Notes: generated by a model not told the origin, from the sequence alone. A stretch of DNA of 64,000 nucleotides from Roseobacter sp. CCS2 (GCF_000169435.1 NZ_AAYB01000003.1:310001-374000); one strand, 5' to 3'; positions 20,289 to 29,228 are shown, numbered from the stretch's first letter. Made by a program: numbers and translations.

Positions 20289-20488
20289 TTGTCGCCAGCG
20301 TTCTGCGCCTTACGATCGCTGAACCGGCGCCACGCGAAAGACGCGCAAAGGGCGATCAGACTTAAGATGGCAAGGCCTGGCATAGGTGATGTTTGCGTGC
20401 TGTGCAAAATGGCCAACGCTACGGCAATGGTCGCGGCTGCCGCTGCGATCACAAGTACGATAAGAAAAATCAGTCTTTCAATTGGCAT
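20285..20488 (-). CDS. Small two-segment membrane protein
   Basis: The 67-residue protein consists of a hydrophobic helix (LIFLIVLVIAAAAATIAVAL), a short loop, a second helix (PGLAILSLIALCASFAW) and a basic tail. The ATG at 20488 is chosen over a GTG at 20503 because GGAGG stands 5 nt upstream. Its stop overlaps the DUF1638 start (ATGA type). The family is not recognised; it may help place the DUF1638 protein at the membrane. Confidence 0.7.
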   Translation of the reverse strand: MPIERLIFLIVLVIAAAAATIAVALAILHSTQTSPMPGLAILSLIALCASFAWRRFSDRKAQNAGDK

Positions 20489-20538
20489 GTCACCCTCCTG
20501 CACCCTTCAGATAAGACCGCCATGCCAATTTTGTAAGA

Positions 20539-21246
20539 TCAAACGGCTGCGGCACCTTGGTTGTGCTTGCGGGCCATAAAGGTTTTTGCGGTTTCAACCG
20601 CAACAGCGGCGTCCCGGCAGTATGCATCGGCCCCAATTGCCTTGCCGAACTCTTCGTTCAGCGGCGCGCCACCGACAAGCACGACGTAATCATCGCGCAG
20701 GCCTTTTTCGATCATCGTGTCGATGACGACCTTCATGTATGGCATCGTTGTCGTCAGCAGGGCGGACATGCCAAGAATATCGGGCTTCTCTGTTTCCAGC
20801 GCTTCAAGATACGCCTCAACCGCGTTGTTGATGCCCAGATCGACAACTTCGAAACCCGCACCTTCCATCATCATGGACACAAGGTTTTTGCCAATGTCGT
20901 GAATGTCGCCTTTGACCGTGCCGATCACCATCTTGCCCACACGCGGGGCACCTGTTTCGGCCAGCAGTGGCTTGAGAATAAACATCCCGCCTTTCATGGC
21001 ATTGGCCGCCAACAGAACCTCTGGTACGAACAAAATACCATCGCGGAAATCATGGCCAACGATTGTCATGCCTCCGACAAGGGCTTCGGTCAGGATGCGG
21101 TAAGGCTCCCAGCCGCGGCTAAGAAGGATATTCACCCCTTCTTCAATTTCTTCCTTCATGCCGTCATAAAGGTCATCGAACATCTGCGCGACGAGATCTT
21201 CGTCATTCAGTTCGGACAGGATGATGTCATCTTCTTCGTCGGACAT
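20539..21246 (-). CDS. Corrinoid (B12-binding) methyl-carrier protein
   Basis: The 235-residue protein has the two-part build of MtbC/MetH-type cobalamin modules: an N-terminal four-helix cap (residues 1-90, with VPEVLLAANAMKGGM) and a Rossmann B12-binding domain with VKGDIHDIGKNLV. His116 in DxHxxG is the lower cobalt ligand; GMSALLTTTM and VLVGGAPL complete the site. The frame is open 34 codons upstream, but the MSDEEDD start at 21246 is the family N-terminus. It probably shuttles a methyl group between partner proteins, one of which may be the homocysteine methyltransferase at 22721-23740. Confidence 0.92.
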   Translation of the reverse strand: MSDEEDDIILSELNDEDLVAQMFDDLYDGMKEEIEEGVNILLSRGWEPYRILTEALVGGMTIVGHDFRDGILFVPEVLLAANAMKGGMFILKPLLAETGAPRVGKMVIGTVKGDIHDIGKNLVSMMMEGAGFEVVDLGINNAVEAYLEALETEKPDILGMSALLTTTMPYMKVVIDTMIEKGLRDDYVVLVGGAPLNEEFGKAIGADAYCRDAAVAVETAKTFMARKHNQGAAAV

Positions 21247-21375
21247 GGGCCAAGCCTTTGCGATAGTGTTGTAAACCAGTAGTGCGCTTAATTGTGCAAA
21301 CCTACCTGCTGTTTTCCGACACGTCCATGAACGTGACCGACCTGTCATTGCGCATGTTCCTGAATTGTTCTAATA

Positions 21376-22464
21376 ATGATTATGGATGATTTGCCGGTTC
21401 AGAAATCACATCGCATGCCGGGGCGGGCCGCAAGCTCTAACCCGGATGTGCGGTTCGACAGATTGCATGCCGAGGCGGTGGATGATGGCTGGGCGTCTGA
21501 TGACGATCTGCCTATTTTGCGGACCGAGGTGACGGATGAAATTGCCCGTTCTGTGATATCGCGCAACACGTCGCCTGATTTATCGTTTGACCGCTCAATC
21601 AACCCTTATCGGGGGTGCGAACACGGGTGCATCTATTGCTTTGCTCGGCCCAGTCATGCGTTCCTGGGGCTGTCGCCGGGATTGGATTTTGAGACCAAAC
21701 TGATCGCCCGCCCCAACGCGGCTGATCAGTTACGCAAAGAGTTGTCGCATCCGCGCTACGAACCCAAAATGCTCGCCATTGGCACCAATACTGATCCCTA
21801 TCAGCCCATTGAAAAGACGCGTGAAATCATGCGCGGGGTGTTGGACGTCTTGCGCGATTTCAATCATCCCGTGGGGATTGTCACAAAGGGTACGTTGATC
21901 GAAAGAGATATTGATATCCTGGGCCCGATGGCGGCCAAGGGATTGGTCCGGGTGGGGGTTTCGATCACGACGCTTGATCCTCAGATATCACGCAAGATGG
22001 AACCACGGGTGCCAATGCCCGCCGCACGATTGCGCATAATTCGGCGGCTCACAGATGCCGGTATTCCGGTGCGGGTAATGGTTTCACCCGTCGTTCCGGC
22101 CCTGACGGATCATGAACTGGAGGCCATTTTAGCGGCGGCAAAAGACGCAGGTGCTGTTGCTGCGGCATCAATTGTGCTGCGGCTGCCGCGCGAGGTGGCC
22201 GGCCTTTTTCAAGACTGGCTGGCCGAACATTATCCAGACCGCGCCGCGCGCGTGATGGGCCGCGTGCGAGAATTGCATGGCGGCAAAGACTACGATCCGC
22301 ATTTCGGCACGCGGATGGCCGGGCAGGGCGCTTGGGCTGCGATGATGAAACAGCGGTTTAGGTTGGCAACACGTAAACTGGATTTGGATCGATCTTTACC
22401 ACCATTGCGCACTGACCTTTTTGCGCCGCCGCCGCAAACGGGCGATCAGCTCTCTCTTTTCTGA
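21376..22464 (+). CDS. PA0069-type radical SAM protein
   Basis: The 362-residue protein has the radical SAM cluster motif CEHGCIYC (Cys81, Cys85, Cys88) and the family segment NPYRGCEHGCIYCFARPSH, as in PA0069-like proteins distantly related to spore photoproduct lyase. It also shows LAIGTNTDPYQPIE and VMVSPVVPALTD. The reaction is unknown. It is divergent from the corrinoid protein gene with 129 nt between; an ATG two codons downstream (21382) is an alternative start. Confidence 0.88.
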   Translation: MIMDDLPVQKSHRMPGRAASSNPDVRFDRLHAEAVDDGWASDDDLPILRTEVTDEIARSVISRNTSPDLSFDRSINPYRGCEHGCIYCFARPSHAFLGLSPGLDFETKLIARPNAADQLRKELSHPRYEPKMLAIGTNTDPYQPIEKTREIMRGVLDVLRDFNHPVGIVTKGTLIERDIDILGPMAAKGLVRVGVSITTLDPQISRKMEPRVPMPAARLRIIRRLTDAGIPVRVMVSPVVPALTDHELEAILAAAKDAGAVAAASIVLRLPREVAGLFQDWLAEHYPDRAARVMGRVRELHGGKDYDPHFGTRMAGQGAWAAMMKQRFRLATRKLDLDRSLPPLRTDLFAPPPQTGDQLSLF

Positions 22465-22490
22465 CGTTTGTCTGGGTTGAATGTGTCGGA

Positions 22491-22694
22491 GCCTCCGGCG
22501 GAGGTATTTTGGAACATGAGAAGATATGTTCAGCATTTTTTAACCATGCTTTGGCAAGTTGGTGGCACGGTACAGGCTGAGGAGCCGATGGCCGTAACGT
22601 GAGAAGCCCCGCTTGGTCTGAGGACTGATGCGGGGTTTCCTTTAGGCCCTGTTTCACCTTCTCATGTTCTGAAATACCTCGGGGACGCCGCAGG
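22491..22694. repeat. Imperfect long inverted repeat flanking a hairpin-rich segment
   Basis: The left arm (22501-22523, beginning GAGGTATTTT and ending CATGAGAAG) matches the reverse complement of the right arm (22658-22680) at 21 of 23 positions, with related G/C-rich flanks GCCTCCGGCG and GCCTGCGGCG outside. The right flank also contains GGGGCAGAGCCCC. It fills the gap between two convergent genes. This looks like a repetitive extragenic element of the kind common in roseobacter genomes; it was seen once in this window. Confidence 0.65.
22549..22645 (+). ncRNA. Candidate small structured RNA with terminator-like hairpin
   Basis: Inside the inverted repeat, ACGG..CCGT (22567-22595) encloses the hairpin GGCT-GAGG-AGCC, followed by AAGCCCCGC (22604-22612) pairing with GCGGGGTTT (22630-22638) and then CCTTT. 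A possible promoter TTGGCA..TACAGG overlaps the 5' part. It could equally be a two-way terminator for the convergent genes. No known RNA family was recognised. Confidence 0.3.
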
Positions 22695-22720
22695 CGGGGG
22701 CAGAGCCCCTTTGGACGTGA

Positions 22721-23740
22721 CTATGCGCGCCGCCGTCTGCCCCGACGCGGCGATGCGGCAGGCCCTGCGCCATCTGTACCGTCAGACGCAGAGGAAAACC
22801 CACCAAGCGCCTGTGCGATTGCTTCCAATGACGGCGACGCCCCCTTTGGGCGTGTTTCCAGCGCTTCGCGCATGGCGCGCAGGTGTTCGGGTGTTGTGCC
22901 GCAACAGCCACCAATGATTGTTGCACCGCAATCACGGGCCAGCACTGCGTAGTCCGCCATCAGCGCAGGTGTCCCGTCATAGTGGATATGTCCGTCGTGA
23001 TATTTGGGGATACCTGCGTTGCCTTTCGCGATGATCGGCAAAGTCGGATCAGCCGCCGCAAAGCCCAGCACCGTGCGCAACAAATCAGAAGCACCCACAC
23101 CGCAGTTTGCCCCAAAGCCAAACGGCTGATGGGCAAGCTTGCCAACCTTCTTGACCATATCGGCCGAGGTGAGCCCCATCATGGTGCGGCCGGCCGTGTC
23201 AAAACTCATGGTCCCGCACCATGGCATGTCAGCCAGTGCAAACGCCTCAGAAGCTGCGGCAAATTCTTCCGGCGCGCTGATCGTCTCGACCCAAAGAACA
23301 TCGGCGCCGCCAGCCTTTAAACCTTCGGCCTGTTCGTGGAACATCTCAACCGCGATTTCATGGGTCAGGCTGCCCATTGGGGCCATGATTTCACCCGTCG
23401 GGCCAACAGAGCCTGCGACGACGATAACCCGTTCAGAGGCGTCAGCAACCTCGCGTCCCAGTTCAGCAGCGGCTTTGTTCAGTTCTTTTACGCGCCCTTC
23501 GGCGCCATGCAGTTTTAACCGTGATGCATTTGCGCCGAAACTGTTGGTCAGAAAAATGTCGCTGCCCGCATCAGCCGCACCTTTGTAAAGCGCGATGATT
23601 TTTGCAGTTTCGTCGACGTTCCACATCTCGGGCGCGTCGCCTGACATCAGCCCCATGTTAAACAGGTTCGTTCCTGTCGCCCCATCCGCCATAAGCCAGT
23701 CACGGGTTTTCAGCAGATTTGAAAGAGCATTGGTCATCAT
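22721..23740 (-). CDS. Homocysteine S-methyltransferase family protein (MetH-N/BHMT-like)
   Basis: The 339-residue protein has the Hcy-binding barrel: DGATGTNLFNMGL at the N-terminus, SFGANASRLKLHG, and zinc-ligand cysteines in FGANCGVG and IIGGCCGTTPEH. The last 30 residues are low-complexity and basic. Annotation pipelines often call it betaine-homocysteine methyltransferase. With a separate corrinoid protein 1.5 kb away, it may be the homocysteine half of a split cobalamin-dependent methionine synthase, an arrangement reported for roseobacters. AGGA lies before two adjacent ATGs; the second (23737) has better spacing. Confidence 0.87.
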   Translation of the reverse strand: MMTNALSNLLKTRDWLMADGATGTNLFNMGLMSGDAPEMWNVDETAKIIALYKGAADAGSDIFLTNSFGANASRLKLHGAEGRVKELNKAAAELGREVADASERVIVVAGSVGPTGEIMAPMGSLTHEIAVEMFHEQAEGLKAGGADVLWVETISAPEEFAAASEAFALADMPWCGTMSFDTAGRTMMGLTSADMVKKVGKLAHQPFGFGANCGVGASDLLRTVLGFAAADPTLPIIAKGNAGIPKYHDGHIHYDGTPALMADYAVLARDCGATIIGGCCGTTPEHLRAMREALETRPKGASPSLEAIAQALGGFSSASDGTDGAGPAASPRRGRRRRA

Positions 23741-23764
23741 GGCATCCTAACGCTAAGAGCATAA

Positions 23765-23780
23765 ACATGCGTTCGCATGT
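23765..23780. promoter_or_regulatory. Candidate operator before the homocysteine methyltransferase gene
   Basis: ACATGCG and CGCATGT form perfect 7-nt arms around TT, 25 nt upstream of the start codon. A regulator of methionine genes is an obvious candidate binder, but no known motif was matched. Confidence 0.4.
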
Positions 23781-23837
23781 CTACTGCGCCTGTGCAAATG
23801 CAAAGGTCGCATGTTGATTATGCACGAAATGATTAAG

Positions 23838-23859
23838 ACCGCGCCGGGGTGGGCGCGGT
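23838..23859 (-). terminator. Hairpin terminator after the DUF1476 gene
   Basis: ACCGCGCC and GGCGCGGT pair perfectly (8 bp) around a 6-nt loop, 29 nt beyond the DUF1476 stop. The tract that follows on the minus strand, CTTAATCATTT, is only weakly T-rich. Confidence 0.55.
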
Positions 23860-23888
23860 TCTGATGTGTTTGCTTTAGAAAAGGTTTG

Positions 23889-24203
23889 TTAAATCTCGTC
23901 CATCAGCTGTGCTTTGGCTTTTGTCATCAGTTCGGCCATTTTGGCGCGGATTGTCGCCTCGTCTGCCTTGTCGCCCAGATCGCCTGATACCTTGCGATAG
24001 ACGTCTTCATGTCCGGCTTCTTCAAAGTCTGATTTCACGACTTCTTTGGCATAATCGTCGGCGTCTGTACCCGTTTTACCCATCAAATCGGCCGCCCACA
24101 GCCCCAGCATTTTGTTGCGTCGCGCGTCAGCTTTGAACTGCATCTCAGCATCGTGGGCGAATTTGTTTTCAAACGCGTGTTCGCGATCGTCAAAGGTGCT
24201 CAT
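23889..24203 (-). CDS. DUF1476 protein, F1-ATPase inhibitor zeta subunit
   Basis: The 104-residue, mostly helical charged protein matches DUF1476, which in Paracoccus denitrificans is the zeta inhibitor that blocks ATP hydrolysis by the F1Fo synthase. The N-terminus MSTFDDREHAFENKFAHD carries the inhibitory helix; RRNKMLGLWAADLMG is conserved. The frame is open 40 codons upstream across the divergent purC promoter, but the family begins at this ATG. No ATP synthase genes are nearby. Confidence 0.9.
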   Translation of the reverse strand: MSTFDDREHAFENKFAHDAEMQFKADARRNKMLGLWAADLMGKTGTDADDYAKEVVKSDFEEAGHEDVYRKVSGDLGDKADEATIRAKMAELMTKAKAQLMDEI

Positions 24204-24339
24204 GGGTTTGGCCTCTTGATTGGAATAACTGTTGCCTATGATATGCCCATCCCGGTGCTTGCCCGCAAGGGGGGCTTGCACTATGACGCGCATATGACAC
24301 GGCCTGCTGCGGGCCGGACGCATGGGGCAAGGGATCAGT

Positions 24340-25104
24340 ATGGCGCGCCGTAAGAAAATTTATGAAGGCAAGGCAAAGGTTCTTTATGAGGGCCCAGAGC
24401 CGGGCACATTTGTCCAATATTTCAAGGATGATGCGACGGCTTTTAATGCTGAGAAGAAAGAAGTGATCGAAGGCAAGGGCGTATTGAACAACCGTTTGTC
24501 CGAATTCTTTATGACCGGCCTTGGCCAACTTGGCATTCCCACACATTTTATCAAACGTCTGAACATGCGCGAACAGTTGATCCGCCAAGCCGAAATTATT
24601 CCGCTTGAGGTGATCGTGCGCAACTTTGCCGCCGGCACAATGGCCAAGCGCATGGGCATGGAAGAGGGCACCGCACTGCCGCGTCCGGTTGTCGAGTTTT
24701 CCTACAAGGACGACAGCCTTGGTGACCCGCTGGTTCCAGAGGAATATATCATCGCTTTTGGCTGGGCTTCGCAGCAGGAAATGGATGATATTGTCAGCCT
24801 TGCCTTGCGTGTGAATGACTGGATGTCCGGTGTCATGTATGGCGTCGGGATCAAACTGGTTGATTTCAAAATTGAGATTGGCCGCGTTTGGGATAATGAT
24901 TTCCAGCGCCTGATTTTGGCGGATGAGATTAGCCCCGATAGCTGCCGGTTGTGGGACATCGAAACAGGTCAAAAGCTGGATAAGGATGTCTTCCGCCGCG
25001 ATCTGGGCAATTTGACCGATGCCTATACCGAAGTGGCCAAGCGTTTAGGCGTCATGCCGTCCAATGTGACCCACACGAACACCAAGCCTACCTTGATCAA
25101 CTAA
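24340..25104 (+). CDS. purC: SAICAR synthetase (phosphoribosylaminoimidazole-succinocarboxamide synthase)
   Basis: The 254-residue PurC ligates aspartate to CAIR in purine synthesis. Typical segments are [18 protein letters not shown] at the N-terminus, [17 protein letters not shown] in the middle and [15 protein letters not shown] with the catalytic acidic residues. An ATG at 24322 lies in frame, but AAGGGA sits 7 nt before the ATG at 24340. It heads a purC-purS-purQ operon. Confidence 0.97.
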   Translation: MARRKKIYEGKAKVLYEGPEPGTFVQYFKDDATAFNAEKKEVIEGKGVLNNRLSEFFMTGLGQLGIPTHFIKRLNMREQLIRQAEIIPLEVIVRNFAAGTMAKRMGMEEGTALPRPVVEFSYKDDSLGDPLVPEEYIIAFGWASQQEMDDIVSLALRVNDWMSGVMYGVGIKLVDFKIEIGRVWDNDFQRLILADEISPDSCRLWDIETGQKLDKDVFRRDLGNLTDAYTEVAKRLGVMPSNVTHTNTKPTLIN

Positions 25105-25119
25105 AAGGACCGCAATCCG

Positions 25120-25350
25120 ATGAAAGCCCGCGTACATGTGATGTTGAAAAACGGCGTTCTTGATCCCCAGGGCGAGGCCGTGCGCCACGCGCTGGGTAGT
25201 CTGGGTTTTGACGGGGTTGAGGGCGTGCGCCAAGGCAAGATCATTGAACTTGATCTGGCGGATGGCACATCCGAGGACATGATTAGTGAGATGTGTGAAA
25301 AGCTACTCGCCAATACGGTCATCGAAAGCTACCGCGTCGAGGTGCTGTGA
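25120..25350 (+). CDS. purS: Phosphoribosylformylglycinamidine synthase, PurS subunit
   Basis: The 76-residue PurS bridges the glutaminase PurQ and the small-type PurL in the three-part FGAM synthase. The sequence [20 protein letters not shown] and the helix [14 protein letters not shown] are family-typical. It sits 15 nt after purC and directly before purQ (TGATG overlap). purL is not in the window. Confidence 0.96.
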   Translation: MKARVHVMLKNGVLDPQGEAVRHALGSLGFDGVEGVRQGKIIELDLADGTSEDMISEMCEKLLANTVIESYRVEVL

Positions 25351-26018
25351 TGCGCGCGGCTGTTATCGTTTTTCCGGGATCAAACTGTGACCGTGACATG
25401 GCTGTGGCGCTGAAGGCGGCGGGTGCCGAGGTCAGCATGGTCTGGCACAAGGATGCCAGCCTCCCTGACGATGTTGATCTGGTTGCCGTGCCAGGTGGGT
25501 TTTCCTTTGGTGATTATCTGCGCTGCGGCGCGATTGCCGCGCAGTCGCCGATTTGTAAGGCGGTCGTGAACCACGCAGACCGCGGTGGTTATGTATTGGG
25601 TGTTTGCAATGGCTTTCAGGTTCTGACCGAAACAGGCCTTTTGCCGGGGGTGTTGATGCGCAATGCCAACCTCAAGTTTGTTTGCAAAACCGTTGATTTA
25701 AAGGTGGAAACATCAGCATCGGCCTATACAGAAGGCTATAATGCTGGTGATATCGTGGGGTATCCCGTGGCCCATCATGATGGCAATTACACGGTGGATG
25801 ACAGCACGTTGTCAGGGCTCAAATCGGACGACCGGATTGCCTTTACCTATGGCGATAACCCCAACGGCTCTGTCGCTGATATCGCGGGGGTCTTGTCAGA
25901 AAATCGCCGTGTTCTTGGTATGATGCCACACCCGGAACGTGCCGTTGACGCAGGGCACGGCGGCACTGACGGACAGGCGCTTTTCCGCGGGTTGGTTGGG
26001 CAACTCGCGCAGGCCTGA
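25350..26018 (+). CDS. purQ: Phosphoribosylformylglycinamidine synthase, PurQ glutaminase subunit
   Basis: The 222-residue class I glutamine amidotransferase supplies ammonia to PurL. The nucleophile is in [10 protein letters not shown] and the His-x-Glu pair in [10 protein letters not shown]. The ATG shares one base with the purS stop; an in-frame GTG lies 3 nt earlier. It completes the purCSQ operon. Confidence 0.97.
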   Translation: MRAAVIVFPGSNCDRDMAVALKAAGAEVSMVWHKDASLPDDVDLVAVPGGFSFGDYLRCGAIAAQSPICKAVVNHADRGGYVLGVCNGFQVLTETGLLPGVLMRNANLKFVCKTVDLKVETSASAYTEGYNAGDIVGYPVAHHDGNYTVDDSTLSGLKSDDRIAFTYGDNPNGSVADIAGVLSENRRVLGMMPHPERAVDAGHGGTDGQALFRGLVGQLAQA

Positions 26019-26063
26019 TCTGATCTGCTTGCTGCAAATAGGGTGTACCCCTAGACTACGCGT

Positions 26064-27818
26064 ATGATGCGGTTTGGAAAACTCTCTAGCAATAAAAGCC
26101 GGGGCAGGTGGTACTTGCGCCTTGCGGTGCTTGTGATCAGCCTTTTGGCGGTCATTGTGATCTACGTGTCCAATCAACTGCTGACCCAACGGTTTACTGA
26201 AACGATCAGTAACCGTTCAGAGGTACGGTTGGCGCTGTATGTAACCAACCTGATGAATGAGCTGCAGCGCAATTCGGTTGTGCCGCAATTGCTGTCGCGC
26301 GACCCGCAACTGATTAACGCGCTGGAAGATCGCAACTATTCGCAATCTACCGCGCGTCTGCTGTCATTTGTTGATGAAATCGGTGCGGCTTCTTTAACCT
26401 TGCTTGATCGGGATGGGCGGGCTGTTGCAGCGACTGATCGCAACGAAATTGGTGCAGACCATCGCAATACCCCATATTTTGTTGATGCTTTGCGCAACAA
26501 TCAGACTGTTTATACCACCTATCAGAACGACGAAGGGGCTTACGCCTATATCTATTCGCGCCAGATTGAGGTGGCAGGTGATCTGCTTGGTGTGATCATG
26601 GTCGAAGTCGACGGCCAAAGGCTTGAGACCGGCTGGGCGGGTGTGTCTGATGCGGTTCTTGTGATGGACAGCGAAGGCACGATCATCATGGCAACAGAAC
26701 CGCGCTGGCGTGGTCTGGTTGAAGAAGATGCCTTGGCCCGGCAATCGGCGCCCTCGGCGATTGAGCGAGCCATTCGCGCCACCCAAGGCTGGGCGGCCCT
26801 GCCAGCTGATGCCTATTTGCGGGGCGAGGCTGTGTTGCGCCGCGAAATGCGCGTGCCACACCAAGGTTGGCGCATGGTCAGCTATACCACCTACACATCC
26901 GTAAGAGAGCGGGTGAATGGGATCCTTGCGCTTGAGGTGATGGGATTCGCGATTTTGCTGGCGTTGCTGTTTTGGTCGGCATCACGGCGCACGGCGTCGC
27001 GGTTGGTTTTCTTTCAACGCGAGTCAGCAGAGCTTCGCGCATTGAACCGCAGGCTACAGCGGGAAATTGCCGAACGCGAAAAGGTCGAAAAGACCCTTGA
27101 GGTGGCTGAACAGACGATTGCGCAGTCATCAAAACTGGCCGCTTTGGGTGAAATGTCAGCTGCCGTCAGCCACGAGTTGAACCAGCCATTGGCGGCGATG
27201 AAAACCTATCTGGCCGGTGCACGCCTGCTGCTGCAACGTGAACGGCCAGAAGAGGCGCTATCGTCGTTCCAGCGCATTGACGATTTGCTGGAACGGATGG
27301 GCGCGATCACACGTCAGTTAAAGTCCTATGCCCGCAAAGGCTCAGAAGCGTTTGAGCCTGTAGATACAAGGGCTGCGGTGTCCACAGCACTGGCCTTGAT
27401 GGAACCACAACTGAAAACTCGGGCTGTCAATATTATCCGCACTTTGCCCAATGAACCGGTCATGATCATGGGTGACAGGCTGCGGCTGGAACAGGTAATT
27501 ATTAACCTATTGCGCAATGCATTGGACGCCACGAAATCTGCGGCCAACCCGACGATTGAAATCCTGTTGGCGGCGGGTGATACGGTCAGCATTCAGATCC
27601 GTGATAATGGCGAAGGCATCGAAAACCTCGATGATCTGTTTGAGCCGTTTTACACAACGAAACAACCTGGTGATGGCGTGGGTCTTGGGCTTGCTATCTC
27701 CTCTGGCATCGTAAACGATTTAGGTGGGCGCCTGACCGCGCGAAACGCGGTTGATGGCGGGGCTATATTCGAGGTGCAACTGCCAACCATAAGGCAGGAT
27801 GTCGCCGCGGCAGAGTAA
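26064..27818 (+). CDS. dctB: Sensor histidine kinase, DctB-like
   Basis: The 584-residue membrane kinase has a first transmembrane helix (about 17-37), a periplasmic double-PAS-like sensor region (about 40-280) as in C4-dicarboxylate sensors, a second helix (about 286-306), a short coiled coil (318-350), and the kinase core. The phosphorylated His is His370 in AAVSHELNQPLAAMK; N box EQVIINLLRNALDA and G boxes DNGEGI and GVGLGLAIS follow. It is paired with the DctD-like gene 10 nt downstream. No dctPQM transporter is in the window, so the ligand is inferred. Confidence 0.88.
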   Translation: MMRFGKLSSNKSRGRWYLRLAVLVISLLAVIVIYVSNQLLTQRFTETISNRSEVRLALYVTNLMNELQRNSVVPQLLSRDPQLINALEDRNYSQSTARLLSFVDEIGAASLTLLDRDGRAVAATDRNEIGADHRNTPYFVDALRNNQTVYTTYQNDEGAYAYIYSRQIEVAGDLLGVIMVEVDGQRLETGWAGVSDAVLVMDSEGTIIMATEPRWRGLVEEDALARQSAPSAIERAIRATQGWAALPADAYLRGEAVLRREMRVPHQGWRMVSYTTYTSVRERVNGILALEVMGFAILLALLFWSASRRTASRLVFFQRESAELRALNRRLQREIAEREKVEKTLEVAEQTIAQSSKLAALGEMSAAVSHELNQPLAAMKTYLAGARLLLQRERPEEALSSFQRIDDLLERMGAITRQLKSYARKGSEAFEPVDTRAAVSTALALMEPQLKTRAVNIIRTLPNEPVMIMGDRLRLEQVIINLLRNALDATKSAANPTIEILLAAGDTVSIQIRDNGEGIENLDDLFEPFYTTKQPGDGVGLGLAISSGIVNDLGGRLTARNAVDGGAIFEVQLPTIRQDVAAAE

Positions 27819-27828
27819 GGAAAAGATC

Positions 27829-29160
27829 ATGAATAAAGTCATGAAGATCGCAATTGTCGATGACGAAAAAGACATGCGTCAGTCGATTTCACAGTGGTTG
27901 GCACTGTCCGGTTTTGACACCGAGACATTTGCGTCGGCTGAGGATGCACTCAAGGGGCTGGGCAATGATTACCCCGGTATCGTCGTCAGCGATATCAAGA
28001 TGCCTGGCATGGATGGCATGCAGTTTCTTAAAAAGCTCAAAGGCGTGGACAGTTCATTGCCTGTGATCATGATCACAGGTCACGGTGATGTGCCGATGGC
28101 GGTTGAGGCGATGCGCGTTGGTGCGTTCGATTTCCTGGAAAAACCGTTTAACCCGGACCGCATGACAGAGCTGGCCAAAAAGGCCACGTCTGCGCGCCGT
28201 CTGACATTGGATAATCGCGCATTGCGCAAAGAATTGTCTGATGGATCTGCTTTGATCAAAAAACTGATCGGGCAATCTCCCCCGATGGAGCGTCTGAAAG
28301 AGGATATCCTTGATCTGGGGCAGGCTGACGGCCATGTGCTGGTCGAAGGTGAGACGGGGACTGGCAAAACGCTGGTTGCCCACGCGCTGCATGCGGTGGG
28401 GGCGCGCGCGAACAAGAAATTCGTGTTGCTCAGCTGTTCTGCTTATGACGAAGAAACCCTTGGCCGCATTATTTTTGGTCCGGCGAATGATGACGAACCG
28501 ATCCCGGCAATGGAAGAGGCGCGCGGCGGCACACTGGTGCTAGAAGACATTGAGGCGCTGAGCCATTCGTTGCAGGCCCGCCTTCTGACGGCCATCAATG
28601 ACCAAGGCACACCTGCCGAGACGCGGATCGTTGCGATCTGTAATCTGCAAGAGCAGGACCAAACCTGCGAAAGCGTCTTACGTCCGGACCTGTTTTACCG
28701 CCTTGCAGCTTTGCGCATTACCGTGCCGCCATTGCGTCAGCGTGGTGAGGACATCCTGACGCTGTTCACCCGTCTGGGTGAGCAGTTCGCCGAAGAATAT
28801 GGTTGTGATGCGCCAGAGGTAAGCGCGCAGGAAGCAGCCCAATTGTTGCAGGCCCCATGGCCCGGCAACGTGCGCCAGCTGATCAATGTGGCCGAGCGTG
28901 CGGTGCTGCAAAACCGCCGCGGCACGGGGTCTATCGCGTCGCTGCTGATGGCGGATACCGAAGAAATGAAGCCTGCGATGACGACCGAGGGTAAACCGCT
29001 CAAGGAATTCGTCGAGGCGTTTGAACGGATGCTGATAGACAATACGATGCGCCGCCACAAAGGCTCTATCGTATCGGTGATGGAAGAACTCTGTCTGCCA
29101 CGCCGGACACTGAACGAGAAAATGGCCAAGTATGGCCTGCAGCGGTCCGATTATCTGTAG
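27829..29160 (+). CDS. dctD: DctD-like response regulator with AAA+ domain lacking GAFTGA
   Basis: The 443-residue protein has a receiver domain (phospho-acceptor Asp55 in VSDIKMPG), an AAA+ domain with Walker A GETGTGKT (174-181), arginine-finger region RPDLFYRL, and a Fis-type helix-turn-helix at the C-terminus. The L1 loop is shortened: between FG (216-217) and GGTL (233-236) only 15 residues remain and the sigma-54 contact motif GAFTGA is absent. Walker B reads TLVLEDIE, with Asp-Glu swapped to Glu-Asp. It may therefore work without sigma-54, as established for Rhodobacter capsulatus NtrC. The ATG at 27829 is preceded by AAGGA; an earlier ATG at 27799 overlaps dctB. Confidence 0.85.
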   Translation: MNKVMKIAIVDDEKDMRQSISQWLALSGFDTETFASAEDALKGLGNDYPGIVVSDIKMPGMDGMQFLKKLKGVDSSLPVIMITGHGDVPMAVEAMRVGAFDFLEKPFNPDRMTELAKKATSARRLTLDNRALRKELSDGSALIKKLIGQSPPMERLKEDILDLGQADGHVLVEGETGTGKTLVAHALHAVGARANKKFVLLSCSAYDEETLGRIIFGPANDDEPIPAMEEARGGTLVLEDIEALSHSLQARLLTAINDQGTPAETRIVAICNLQEQDQTCESVLRPDLFYRLAALRITVPPLRQRGEDILTLFTRLGEQFAEEYGCDAPEVSAQEAAQLLQAPWPGNVRQLINVAERAVLQNRRGTGSIASLLMADTEEMKPAMTTEGKPLKEFVEAFERMLIDNTMRRHKGSIVSVMEELCLPRRTLNEKMAKYGLQRSDYL

Positions 29161-29188
29161 CAAAAACCATCAAATTCGGTTTCTGATC

Positions 29189-29228
29189 AGGCACTTTGCA
29201 CGCAACCACTTGTGCAAGGTGCCTTTCG
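29189..29228 (+). terminator. Rho-independent terminator of the dctB-dctD operon
   Basis: AGGCACTTTGCAC pairs with GTGCAAGGTGCCT (13 bp, one G-U) around a 10-nt loop and is followed by TTCGTCCCTT. It sits 28 nt after the dctD stop. Confidence 0.72.

Noticed and set aside
22465..22720. SAM or SAH riboswitch near the methionine genes
   Set aside because: The hairpins do not match the conserved cores I know, and the element lies at gene 3' ends rather than in a leader.
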